DNA from: Streptomyces odontomachi
GTDB taxonomy: Bacteria > Actinomycetota > Actinomycetes > Streptomycetales > Streptomycetaceae
Reading direction: 5' to 3'
Assembly (NCBI RefSeq): GCF_024435355.1
Contig: NZ_JAMJWG010000029.1
Location: forward strand, 1-64,000
Length of the DNA stretch: 64,000 nucleotides
A program made the translations under genes and the position numbers. This document shows positions 54,080 through 62,519 of the stretch, one piece after another. Each line of letters begins with the position of its first letter. Within the stretch, counting starts at the first letter, position 1. The notes under the pieces were generated by a model that saw nothing but the letters and a program-made list of their open reading frames with translations, was not told the origin of the DNA and ran no database searches.

Positions 54080-55867
54080 ATGCGGATTCCTGCGTACACC
54101 ACGGTGGCGGCGCTGCTGGCCGCCTCGCTCGCGTTCCCGGCGAGCGCCACCGTCGGACCCCTCGTGTCCCAGGCGGGCAGCAGCGCCGACCAGGCGGCGG
54201 TGCACGGCGACGCGCGGTTCGACCAGCCGTACACCGGCTTCGCCCCGGCGAGCACGGTGCTGCACCCCGGCACACCCGGCCAGGCCGGGCTCGACCCGGG
54301 CCCGATCGAGGCGTTCCAGCGCTCGATCACCACCTGGGAGGACCCGGCGAGCGGCGCCGACTACCTCTTCCCCGGCGCCACCAGCCTGATGGTGCACAAC
54401 GGAACCGTGGTGGAGCGCGCCGCCGACGGCTACGCCGTGAAGTACGCGGACGCCACGACCGAGCTGCCCGACGACCAGAAGGTGCCGGCCCGCACCGACA
54501 CGATCTACGACCTGGCCTCGCTGTCGAAGCTGTTCACCTCGCTGGTGGCCGTGCAGGAGCTGGAAGCGGGCCGCCTCGACCTCGACACGCCCGTCGCGCA
54601 CTACCTGCCCGATTTCGCCGCCAACGGCAAGGGTGACATCACCATCGAGCAACTGCTCACCCACACCTCGGGCTTCGACGCCGACCCGGTGCCGTCGCTG
54701 TGGAAGGGCTACCCCGACATCCCGTCCCGCCGGAAGGCGATCCTCGACACCAAGCCGATCAACCCGCCCGGCACCACCTACCTGTACTCGGACCTGAACA
54801 TGCTCAGCATGCAGCTGGTCCTGGAGCAGGTGACCGGCAAGCCGCTGGACCAGCTGGTCGGCGAACGCATCACCGGACCGCTGCACATGACCGACACCGG
54901 CTACAACCCGCCGGCCGCCAAGCTGCCCAGGATCGCCGCCACCGAGTTCGAGGCGACCCCGCCGCGCGGCATGGTGCGCGGCTCGGTGCACGACGAGAAC
55001 TCCTGGGCCCTGAACGGGGTCGCGGGCCACGCCGGGGTCTTCTCGACCGTCGACGACCTCGCCGTGCTCGCCCAGACCATTCTGAACGGGGGCGTGTACA
55101 AGGGCCATCGCATCCTCAGCGAGCACGGCGTGCGGCTGCTGGAGCAGAACTTCAACCAGGCCTTCCCGGACGACTCGCACGGCCTGGGCTTCGAGCTGGA
55201 CCAGATCTGGTACATGGGCGGCCTGTCCGGGCCGCAGACGCTCGGCCACACCGGTTTCACCGGCACCTCGCTGGTGATCGACCCCGCGTCCCGGTCGTTC
55301 GCGGTCCTGCTGACCAACCGGGTCCACCCGACCCGGAACACACCGTCCACCAACCCGGCTCGGCGTGGCATCGCGCAGGCGCTCGCCACCGCGATGAAGG
55401 TCGACGCCCCCGGCGGCGGCCGGTCCTGGTACGCGGGGCAGGGCGGCGCCACCACCAGCACCCTGACCACCGGCAAGCTGGCCGCGTCGGGACCGGCCGC
55501 GGTGGACTTCAGCACCTTCGTCAACACCGAGTCCACCGACCTGCTCTCCCTCCAGGCCAGCACGGACGGCGGCACCACCTGGAGCCCCGTCACCCTGCGG
55601 GTGACCGGCAAGGGGGCGCCCTCCGGCGAGGTGACGGCGCTGTCCGGGCAGTCGGTGCGCGCCTGGTGGCGGGTGCACGCCGAGGTGCCGCAGGCGTCCG
55701 ACGGCCTGCAACTGCGCTGGAAGTACACCACCGACCCGAGCTACGAGGGCCGTGGCGTGAACCTCACCGGCCTGAAGGTCAGTGACGGCTCGCACGTCCT
55801 GCTGGACAGCAACCGACCGGACGCGGCCCTGACCGCGGACGGCTGGCAGCAACTGCCGGGGCGGTAA
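54080..55867 (+). CDS. Secreted beta-lactamase-fold serine hydrolase with C-terminal accessory domain
   Basis: A 595-residue class C beta-lactamase / DD-peptidase-fold hydrolase. Sec signal peptide at 1-23. Catalytic Ser and Lys lie in SLSK (YDLASLSKLFTS near residue 153); YSDLN near 238 is the Tyr motif; HTGFTGTS near 390 replaces the KTG motif. After residue 445 a beta-rich domain follows, LSLQASTDGGTTWSPV type, like the accessory domains of secreted hydrolases. ATG at 54080 is preferred over 54068 because AAGG lies 5 bp upstream. It is next to a GH3 hexosaminidase, a pairing known from Bacillus wall-recycling operons, so wall turnover is more likely than drug resistance. Confidence 0.9.
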   Translation: MRIPAYTTVAALLAASLAFPASATVGPLVSQAGSSADQAAVHGDARFDQPYTGFAPASTVLHPGTPGQAGLDPGPIEAFQRSITTWEDPASGADYLFPGATSLMVHNGTVVERAADGYAVKYADATTELPDDQKVPARTDTIYDLASLSKLFTSLVAVQELEAGRLDLDTPVAHYLPDFAANGKGDITIEQLLTHTSGFDADPVPSLWKGYPDIPSRRKAILDTKPINPPGTTYLYSDLNMLSMQLVLEQVTGKPLDQLVGERITGPLHMTDTGYNPPAAKLPRIAATEFEATPPRGMVRGSVHDENSWALNGVAGHAGVFSTVDDLAVLAQTILNGGVYKGHRILSEHGVRLLEQNFNQAFPDDSHGLGFELDQIWYMGGLSGPQTLGHTGFTGTSLVIDPASRSFAVLLTNRVHPTRNTPSTNPARRGIAQALATAMKVDAPGGGRSWYAGQGGATTSTLTTGKLAASGPAAVDFSTFVNTESTDLLSLQASTDGGTTWSPVTLRVTGKGAPSGEVTALSGQSVRAWWRVHAEVPQASDGLQLRWKYTTDPSYEGRGVNLTGLKVSDGSHVLLDSNRPDAALTADGWQQLPGR

Positions 55868-56016
55868 CCAGCCAGGCCCGTGCGCCCCACGGCACGCGGC
55901 ACCGCGACCCCGGTGGCCGTCCAGGACCACCGGGTTCGCGGTCAGTCCAGGACCACCTGGTTCGCGCTCAGTTGACGGCCGGTCGGGACGCTGCCGCCGC
56001 CCTGGAAGGGCATGGG

Positions 56017-56679
56017 TCAGGAGGAGGAGCGGACCTGTAGGGGCGTCACAGGCGCGAGCCAGAGGCCCATGAGCGCGTCGATGAGGCCCGTGGCGCACTC
56101 GTCCCAGCTGGAGCGCGGGGTGGGGGCGGCGTCGGCCAGGGCCCGTTCCCGATCGGCCATCACATGCACCAGCAGATGGCGTGCCATGTCGCCGCGCTCC
56201 CGCCGCACGGGGGGCGGGAGCACGGGGCGGCAGCGGTTGATGCCGTCGAGGGTGTGCTCCAGCGCCGGGTCGGTCATCTCCTCGATCACGATCCAGCGCA
56301 GTACGGGGTCGGCCATCACCTGGGCGACGCAGCGCGCGTACCAGGTGGGGTTGCCCAGCTCGGCCAGGTGCTCGGTGTGGGGGCGTACCAGGCAGGCCAC
56401 CCAGTCCCGCATCTCCTCGGAGCCGCCGATCTCCTTGAGCATCCGCTGCCGCAGCTCGTCCATCGGCGCCCGGTGCCTGCGGATGATGGCGCGCAGCAGC
56501 TCGTTCTTGGTGCCGAAGTGGTAGGTGACGGCGGTGTTGTTGCCCTGTCCGGCGGCCTCGCTGATCTGGCGGTTGGAGACGGCGACCACGCCGTGCTCGG
56601 CGAACAGCCGCTCGGCGGCGGTGATGATCGCCGCCCGTGTCCCACTGGCCCGCTCGGTGCGGGCGGTCCGACCGGCCAT
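56017..56679 (-). CDS. TetR-family regulator
   Basis: 220 residues. The N-terminal helix-turn-helix is clear: TRAAIITAAERLFAEHGVVAVSNRQISEAAG, then NTAVTYHFGTKNELLRAII (residues 15-65). The C-terminal ligand domain is not assignable to a subclass. ATG at 56679 is taken; a GTG 9 bp earlier is possible. It converges with the serine hydrolase gene and lies ahead of no obvious target on its strand. Confidence 0.9.
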   Translation of the reverse strand: MAGRTARTERASGTRAAIITAAERLFAEHGVVAVSNRQISEAAGQGNNTAVTYHFGTKNELLRAIIRRHRAPMDELRQRMLKEIGGSEEMRDWVACLVRPHTEHLAELGNPTWYARCVAQVMADPVLRWIVIEEMTDPALEHTLDGINRCRPVLPPPVRRERGDMARHLLVHVMADRERALADAAPTPRSSWDECATGLIDALMGLWLAPVTPLQVRSSS

Positions 56680-56822
56680 GGTCAGCACCCTACCGGCAGC
56701 ACGATCGCCGTTTCACCGTCAGTTCGCCCAACTCGCGGTCGGCGGCGCCCGAACGGCCCGCCACGGCGCCACCGAAAGGCGGCACCGTGGCGGTCACGTC
56801 GATTCTTACGCGTGAGGCGCCG

Positions 56823-57695
56823 TCAGGTGTTGTTGGCGAGGTTCTGCAACCCGCTCATCGGGCCGTTGAAGACGTCCTGGTCACCGGGGAAGGTGCCGGA
56901 GTCGGCGAACTGCCAGAAGGTGTAGAACCCCCAGCCGGCCGGCAGGGTGCCGGGGGCCGAGGCGTAGCGGGCGATGAACAACGGGTTGTTGGCGCCGTAG
57001 TCGCCGGAGTTGCCGGTGCACTGGGTCCACCAGTCGGTGGTGGTGTAGATGGTGACCCAGCGGCCGGTCTTGGCGTGCATCTCGTTGACGAAGTCCGTGA
57101 CCCAGGTGCGCATCGCGGCCTGGCTGAGGCCCCAGCAGGTGGAGGACGAGCCGTACTCGATGTCCAGCATCGGCGGCAACGTCTTGCCGTCCGCCGACCA
57201 GCCGCCGCCGTGCGCGGCGAAGAAGTCGGCCTGCGCGGTACCGCTCGAGGAGTTCGGGTTCGCGAAGTGGTAGGCGCCGCGGATGAAGCCCGCGTTGTAC
57301 GAACCCGTGTAGTTCGCCGAGAAGTTGGGGTCCTGGTACGTGGTGCCCTCGGTCGCCTTCATGTACACGAAGCGGGCGCCGGCACCGTAGGCGCCGGCCC
57401 AGTCGATGGCGCCCTGGTAGTGGCTGACGTCCATGCCCGGGACGGTCTCGGCGAGGCTGGCGGAGCCCGGGGCGGGCGGTGCGCCCTCGCCCTCGTGGGC
57501 GGCGACGGTCGAGCCCATCCAGTGCAGTTCGGGGTTGTCGCTGGTGGCGGACGCGGGCGCCTGCGGGGCCGCGGTCGCGGTGCTGGGCACCGTGACGGTG
57601 AGCCCCAGCAGACCGAGCACCGCACCGGCGGCGGCGAGCAGGGTGCGGCGGCCGAGGGGCGAGCGGCGGCGTGGGGTGGTTCGAGTGACGCGCAT
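56823..57695 (-). CDS. Secreted GH25 N-acetylmuramidase (lysozyme)
   Basis: Cleaves the MurNAc-GlcNAc bond of peptidoglycan outside the cell; 290 residues. ATG has a perfect GGAGG 6 bp upstream. Signal peptide to about residue 45. Catalytic layout of the Chalaropsis/mutanolysin type is intact: GMDVSHYQGAIDW (first Asp), FVYMKATEGTTYQDPNF, GAYHFANPN, and the DxE pair in PPMLDIEYG. The C-terminal end reads FWQFADSGTFPG. It has a paralogue 1.15 kb further on; the two share most of their length. Confidence 0.93.
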   Translation of the reverse strand: MRVTRTTPRRRSPLGRRTLLAAAGAVLGLLGLTVTVPSTATAAPQAPASATSDNPELHWMGSTVAAHEGEGAPPAPGSASLAETVPGMDVSHYQGAIDWAGAYGAGARFVYMKATEGTTYQDPNFSANYTGSYNAGFIRGAYHFANPNSSSGTAQADFFAAHGGGWSADGKTLPPMLDIEYGSSSTCWGLSQAAMRTWVTDFVNEMHAKTGRWVTIYTTTDWWTQCTGNSGDYGANNPLFIARYASAPGTLPAGWGFYTFWQFADSGTFPGDQDVFNGPMSGLQNLANNT

Positions 57696-57833
57696 GGGGT
57701 ACCTCCAAGGGCTGTGGGGGGTGACGTGTTGCTGCCCTGGCGTGAACATGTCACGGCGCACGGTACGCGCGTAGATCTCCGGGTGGAAGAAGTGCCGGAG
57801 ATTTGGATGAGGTTGCTTTGGTGAACGTCGGTG

Positions 57834-58673
57834 TCACAAGGCCCGGCGATCGCGTGCCGCACGGAGCTGGTCGAGCCACTCTCTGCCCAGCTGGCGCCCG
57901 TTGGGGAGTTCGTCGCCGCGATCCCAGCGCCACGTTGTGATCATCGCCAGCACGAGCATCCGGCACTGGCGCAGGACGTCGTGACGGACTCCCGGATAGT
58001 GCGCGCCGACCTCTTCGGGCGCATGCGCGAGATCGAACTCGACGGGCCCACGGCAACACGTCTCAAGGTCTATGAACAGCAGCCCGTCCTTCGTGCCGAG
58101 CAGGTTGCCCGGGTGCGGCTCGCCGTGCAGCAGCTGCTCGGCGCCGCCGCGCTCGCCGATCACTCGCCGCAGGCTTCGCAACGTGTCGCCGAGCAGCTCC
58201 CGGTCCGCGTCGGCGAGCGCCGGGGTGCGGTCGGGGTCCGCCACGAGCTGTTGCGCCTCCTCGACCCGATCCGTGTAGTGCGGCGTCGGGACGTCGAGCG
58301 TGCGCATGCCGGCATGCAGCCGCTCCAGCGCACGGGCGTAGTCGGCCGGCGGGACCTCTTGGGACGCCACGGGCTCGTAGTGGGTCCACAGCGTGACCAG
58401 GAAGCCGTCACGCTCGTGGACGCCCGGCTCCACCCGGGGCTCGAGTGCGGCCACCGGGCACCCGGCTGCGGCAAGCCGCTGGGCGAGCTCGACTTCGAAC
58501 GGTGCGGCCTGATGCGCCACGGTCGCCACCCGGGCCAGCACGTCACACGGCAGCAGGCGCAGAGCCACCCTGTTCGAGTTGTGGAGAACGATCGCGTCGT
58601 CGGCGGCCAGGCCGAGTGACGAGGCGATCGACAAAGCCGCGGCCACCGCACGCGAGACCTCTGACGCCAGCAT
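57834..58673 (-). CDS. APH-family phosphotransferase-like kinase
   Basis: A 279-residue kinase-fold protein of the aminoglycoside/choline phosphotransferase family. The catalytic loop reads LLHGEPHPGNLL (near residue 190), with Glu where most have Asp, and the metal-binding Asp is in FIDLETCCRGPVEFDLA near 210. Substrate unknown. ATG at 58673 is preferred; its GGAGAGG is about 10 bp upstream. The upstream DNA is tandem repeat, and an in-frame extension through it has no support. It sits between the two GH25 genes. Confidence 0.82.
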   Translation of the reverse strand: MLASEVSRAVAAALSIASSLGLAADDAIVLHNSNRVALRLLPCDVLARVATVAHQAAPFEVELAQRLAAAGCPVAALEPRVEPGVHERDGFLVTLWTHYEPVASQEVPPADYARALERLHAGMRTLDVPTPHYTDRVEEAQQLVADPDRTPALADADRELLGDTLRSLRRVIGERGGAEQLLHGEPHPGNLLGTKDGLLFIDLETCCRGPVEFDLAHAPEEVGAHYPGVRHDVLRQCRMLVLAMITTWRWDRGDELPNGRQLGREWLDQLRAARDRRAL

Positions 58674-58719
58674 CGTCGCGTGGCCCCTCTCCCTATGAAC
58701 GTCGCCGCTCCTCCGGTTG

Positions 58720-58803
58720 CCAGCCGCCAGCTGACTGCCACCAGCCGCCGGCTGACTGCCACCAGCCGCCGGCTGACTGCCGGCAACCGGCAACCGGCAA
58801 CCG
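58720..58803. repeat. 21-bp then 7-bp tandem repeats
   Basis: Three copies of a 21-bp unit ccagccgcc(a/g)gctgactgcc(a/g) at 58720, 58741 and 58762, then three copies of gcaaccg at 58783-58803. They fill the gap between the kinase start and the stop of the second GH25 gene. Confidence 0.88.
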
Positions 58804-58848
58804 ACGGCCGACAGCCGTCAAACAGTACAAACGATCCCGGTCACGGCA

Positions 58849-59676
58849 CTATCCATTATTGGCGAGTCGCTGGAGCGCACTCAGCGAGCCGTTGAAGTCG
58901 ACCCCGTCGCCCGGGAACCTGCCGGTCTCCGGGTGCTGCCAGAACGTCCAGGTGGCCCAGCCGGCCGGCAACGTACCGGGGTCGGTGGCGTTGCGCGCGA
59001 TGAACAACGGGTCGTTGGTCCCGAGGCCGGCGAAGTCGCCGGTGCACTGGGTCCACCAACTGGTGGTCGTGTAGACGACGGGCCACCGGCCGGTCCTGGC
59101 GTGCACCTCGCCCACGAAGTCCGTGAGCCAGGTCCGCATGGCCGCCTGACCGAGTCCCCAGCACGCGCTGGACGCGCCGTTCTCGATGTCCAGCAGGGGC
59201 GGGAGCGTCTTGCCGTCCGCCGACCAGCTGCCCCCGTGCGCGACGAAGTAGTCCGCCTGCGCCGTACCGGTCGACGTGCTCGGCGTGGCGAAGTGGTAGG
59301 CGCCGCGCAGGAAACCGGCCTTGGCCGCGTCGGCGGAGTCGGTCGGGAAGTCGGGGTCCTGGTACGACGTGCCCTCGGTGGCCTTCAGGTACACGAAACG
59401 GGCGCCGGCAGCGTAGGCGCCGGCCCAGTCGATGGGGCGCGCGAGGCCGCCGATCTCCAGACCGGGGGTGGTCTCGGCGAGGGCGCCATGGTGTGCGGAG
59501 CGTACGGCGCCGCGGTCGGTGGCGGCCGGTAACGCCTGCGGGGTCGCCGTGGCCGAGTCGGGCGCGACCAGGGTGAGCCCCATCAAGCCGAGCACCGCGC
59601 CGGCGGCTGCCAGGAGGGGGCGCACCATGGACGATCGGCGGTAGCGGGAGGTGGGGCGGGGTCGGGCGGGGTGCAT
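58849..59676 (-). CDS. GH25 paralogue with a degenerate first catalytic motif
   Basis: A 275-residue secreted GH25-fold protein and a close relative of the one at 56823. ATG has GGAGG 5 bp upstream and a Sec signal follows (MVRPLLAAAGAVLGLMGLT). The DxE pair is kept (PPLLDIENG), as are FVYLKATEGTSYQDPDF and GAYHFATPS. The first motif is changed: where the paralogue has GMDVSHYQGAIDW this has GLEIGGLARPIDW, so the conserved first Asp is Glu and the SHYQG segment is lost. It may bind rather than cut, or cut another glycan. The reading frame is whole, so it is not a simple pseudogene. Confidence 0.88.
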   Translation of the reverse strand: MHPARPRPTSRYRRSSMVRPLLAAAGAVLGLMGLTLVAPDSATATPQALPAATDRGAVRSAHHGALAETTPGLEIGGLARPIDWAGAYAAGARFVYLKATEGTSYQDPDFPTDSADAAKAGFLRGAYHFATPSTSTGTAQADYFVAHGGSWSADGKTLPPLLDIENGASSACWGLGQAAMRTWLTDFVGEVHARTGRWPVVYTTTSWWTQCTGDFAGLGTNDPLFIARNATDPGTLPAGWATWTFWQHPETGRFPGDGVDFNGSLSALQRLANNG

Positions 59677-59865
59677 AAGGGCCTCCGAGGGTGGGGTGAC
59701 GTCTGCCCTGCCGTGCACGTATGCCGCCGAATGTACGCGCGTAGACATCCGGCGCGGAAGACGGCGCCGGGGTGACGGAATTCCCCCGCGGTACATCGAA
59801 GGGCAACCCGCCACACGATCTCGCGGACACGTCCCCTTCTCGGGCGCCATCCACGGGCCGCCCAG

Positions 59866-61203
59866 CTAGTCGACGTCGGCGGTGACCACGGTCCAGCCCG
59901 CAGCCTCGGGGCCGTCCAGGCGCAGGTCGAAGGCGAAGCTGAGCGGGCGGCGGTGGTGGGCGTCGCCCTTGAGGACCTGCTCGGTGCGGCGGTCGACCTC
60001 GTAGAAGACGCCCTCGGCCCGGACCGTGACGCGGAAGACGATCGGCTTGCGCGACACGAGCGATCTCACCGTGATCGACGTGACGGCTGCGTCGCGCATC
60101 ACGGTCCGGTTGACCGTGTGGACGGACGTGAAGTCGAGGCTGCCGTCGTTCATCACCCACTCCTCGATGAACTGCTCGACGGCGATCTCCAGGACCGCCT
60201 TGTCGAACCGTCCGTCGAGCACGCTCAGGTCGCCGGCCGCGGCGTCGGCGTCACCGCTCCACGACAGGTTGGTGAGCGAGAGGATGTCGCCCGCGCCCCG
60301 GACCGAGGTCTTCCCGGCCACTTCCAGCACGGCCTCCCGGGCGACCGCCTTCTGGTCCCAGCCGTCCGTCTCGACGGCGCCGGTCAGGTGGTGGGCGCCC
60401 TCGGCCGCCTGCTCCACCGAGGAGACGATCCACTCGCCGGTCGGGCTCTTGCGCAGCGTCCAGTACTCGACGGGGCGGGTCGAACCGTCCTTGCGCTCGG
60501 CGGTCGCGCCGCGGTCACGCACCACGTAGTCGTTGAGCGTCGCACTGATCCGGAAGGTGACGGTGTCGTTCACCTCGCCGGTGCGGTTGGCCAGGTCGAC
60601 CAGCTCGACCACCGGGCCCGAGACGATCTCCACGACGTTGGTCTCGCCGCGCGACTCGTAGTGGTGCAGCTCCTCGGCCCACTTGCCGTAGAGCGCCGGG
60701 GACATGATCTGCTGCAAGGTGGCGTGATCACGTGCGGTCCAGGCGCGTTGGGCGGTGGTGTACAGCCAGGCGGCCCGCTGCTTGAGCGGTTCGAGGTCGA
60801 AGGTCGCGTCCGTCTGGGCGAGGTCGGCGACCCGGGCCTCGACCTGCCGGGCGCGATCGCGCGCCTGCTCGTCGCTGCGGTGGGCCGTCCGGTCCGAGCC
60901 GGTGTTCAGGCCGCTTTCCCGATCGGACTTCTGCCGCCGCTTGACCAGCCACACGATCAGCACGATCACGGCCACGAGCAACAGCACGCCGAAGATCCCG
61001 CCGCCGCCAGAGCTCGAACCGTAGCCGCCGACGAAACCCCCGCCGGTCGACCCGTGGAACCCGCCGCCACCCCCGCCGCTCCCGCCGAACCCGTGGCTAC
61101 CGCCGCCACCCCGGGCGTACGCGACCGACGGGCTGGCAAGCGCGAGCATTCCAGCGACCACACATATCCGCAGACCGGTACGCACCCGCGTCCTCTCCGA
61201 CAT
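59866..61203 (-). CDS. TIM44-like domain membrane protein
   Basis: A 445-residue protein: signal-like N-terminus, a Gly/Ser/Phe-rich segment (residues 32-70), one membrane segment (IFGVLLLVAVIVLIVWLVKRR, about 70-90), a charged linker, and a soluble TIM44-like domain where the family's two halves can be seen (AAWLYTTAQRAWTARDHATL; VEYWTLRKSPTGEWIVSSVEQ). In bacteria these proteins are common but their job is not settled. Start ATG at 61203. It is co-directional with, but 208 bp from, the GH25 paralogue. Confidence 0.85.
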   Translation of the reverse strand: MSERTRVRTGLRICVVAGMLALASPSVAYARGGGGSHGFGGSGGGGGGFHGSTGGGFVGGYGSSSGGGGIFGVLLLVAVIVLIVWLVKRRQKSDRESGLNTGSDRTAHRSDEQARDRARQVEARVADLAQTDATFDLEPLKQRAAWLYTTAQRAWTARDHATLQQIMSPALYGKWAEELHHYESRGETNVVEIVSGPVVELVDLANRTGEVNDTVTFRISATLNDYVVRDRGATAERKDGSTRPVEYWTLRKSPTGEWIVSSVEQAAEGAHHLTGAVETDGWDQKAVAREAVLEVAGKTSVRGAGDILSLTNLSWSGDADAAAGDLSVLDGRFDKAVLEIAVEQFIEEWVMNDGSLDFTSVHTVNRTVMRDAAVTSITVRSLVSRKPIVFRVTVRAEGVFYEVDRRTEQVLKGDAHHRRPLSFAFDLRLDGPEAAGWTVVTADVD

Positions 61204-61570
61204 TCACCGACACCTCGGAAGAGCCTACAAGTCGCCCGCGCGCCCTGAACCTCCTCGCGCGCAACGGCGGCGCGGCGGGGGCCGGGTCGGTGTTGGGCGC
61301 GGCCAGGGTACTGAGGAGGTGGCGGGCGTCTTCGGTGGAAGAGCACGGGCCCGAAAGCAGGTGGCCACCGCCACTCACGCTCATGTTTCCCGAGGGTTTT
61401 GAGCCTCCGCTCAGCGAGACGCAACTCGGCTGGCTGCGAGCCGAGTGGGAGGGGCGGCCTCAGCTGCCCTGCCCGGCGCTGTTCACGACATCAAGGCCGC
61501 CCGCACCCACGGCATCATCGAGGGTGCCGTCCTTGCTCCGACTCAGGTCACTGGATTGCGGTGGCGCTGG
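61204..61570. other. Gene-free gap downstream of the ECF41 gene
   Basis: 367 bp. Apart from the hairpin at 61424-61446 nothing was recognised. Open frames here have no ribosome-binding site or recognisable protein. Confidence 0.5.
61424..61446 (-). terminator. Probable terminator of the ECF41 operon
   Basis: A perfect 8-bp stem ACTCGGCT-ggctgcg-AGCCGAGT, about 125 bp past the sigma-factor stop codon in the direction of transcription. No U-run. Confidence 0.5.
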
Positions 61571-62509
61571 TCACCATGCGGTGATGACCGGCGCGTCGGG
61601 TTCGTGCTGCCGCCATGCCTCGTTGAGGCGCGCGAGCCGGTCCGCGGCGGCGATGGCGTGCAGAGACGCGACCTTGCCGTCGCTGACCTCGAACGCCACG
61701 GCACCCACGACCCGGTCGTCCACCAAGGCGAGGACGGCTGGGGAGCCGTTGACCAGCGCGATGTGGAACGCGGGGGAGCCTCCGGCCAGCCGCCGTTTCG
61801 CCGGTGTGGGCTTGAAGCCGGCCCGCACGTAGGCGGCGATGCGCTCTCGGGTGTCGTACCGCAGCAGCCGCCTTGCCAGTCCGTAGCCGTCCGAGACCGC
61901 AGTCGCGTCGTCGGTGAGCATCGCCACCAGCCGTTCGGTGCGCCCCGACACGGCGGCGGCGAGGAACTCCTCGACAATCCGGCGCGCGGACGCGGGGTCC
62001 ACCTCGTCGCCGCCGCGGCGCTCGGCGGTGACCCGGCGCCGCGCCCGGTGGACATGCTGCTGGCTCGCGGACTCGGTGATGTCGAGGATCCCAGCGATCT
62101 CGGCGTGCGGGTACGAGAAGGCCTCGCGCAGGACATAAGCGGCCCGCTCGACCGGCGAGAGGCGCTCCATGAGGATCAGCACGGCCAAGGACACCAATTC
62201 GCGCTGCTCGAAAGTATCGGCCGGACCGAGCATCGGGTCGCCCTCAAGGAGCGGCTCGGGCAGCCGTACACCCGCCGCTCGCTCGTGCCGCGCCTGTGCC
62301 GAGCGGAGCCGGTCGACGCAGAGATTGGTGACGACCTTGGTCAGCCACGCCTCAGGCACCTCGATACGTTCCCGGTCCGTGGCCTGCCAGCGCAGGAACA
62401 CGTCCTGCACGGCGTCCTCGGCGTCGGCGGCCGAGCCGAGCAGACGGTACGCGAGCGAGGCCAGCCGGCCCCGGCTGGCCTCGAACCGATCGATGGCTGC
62501 GCTGTCCAT
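61571..62509 (-). CDS. ECF41-family sigma factor with SnoaL-like C-terminal domain
   Basis: An alternative sigma factor of 312 residues. Sigma region 2 (SLAYRLLGSAADAEDAVQDVF, residues 17-37) and region 4 (SPVERAAYVLREAFSYPHAEIA, about 115-136) are clear. The C-terminal 150 residues are a SnoaL-like fold, typical of the ECF41 group, where it tunes activity in place of an anti-sigma factor. The group's conserved elements are recognisable but drifted: RLPEP for WLPEP, DGYGL for DGGG(K/R), AADRL for NPDKL. ATG at 62509; the oxidoreductase stop is only 10 bp upstream, so the two are co-transcribed. Confidence 0.92.
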   Translation of the reverse strand: MDSAAIDRFEASRGRLASLAYRLLGSAADAEDAVQDVFLRWQATDRERIEVPEAWLTKVVTNLCVDRLRSAQARHERAAGVRLPEPLLEGDPMLGPADTFEQRELVSLAVLILMERLSPVERAAYVLREAFSYPHAEIAGILDITESASQQHVHRARRRVTAERRGGDEVDPASARRIVEEFLAAAVSGRTERLVAMLTDDATAVSDGYGLARRLLRYDTRERIAAYVRAGFKPTPAKRRLAGGSPAFHIALVNGSPAVLALVDDRVVGAVAFEVSDGKVASLHAIAAADRLARLNEAWRQHEPDAPVITAW

Positions 62510-62519
62510 GCGGAGCAGC

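Noticed and set aside
58674..58793. N-terminal extension of the APH-like kinase
   Set aside because: The added 40 residues are the translation of the 21-bp repeat, with no ribosome-binding site; the ATG at 58673 is better placed.
61290..61832. Plus-strand frame between the TIM44-like and sigma genes
   Set aside because: It runs into the antisense of the sigma factor, has no start signal, and resembles no protein I know.
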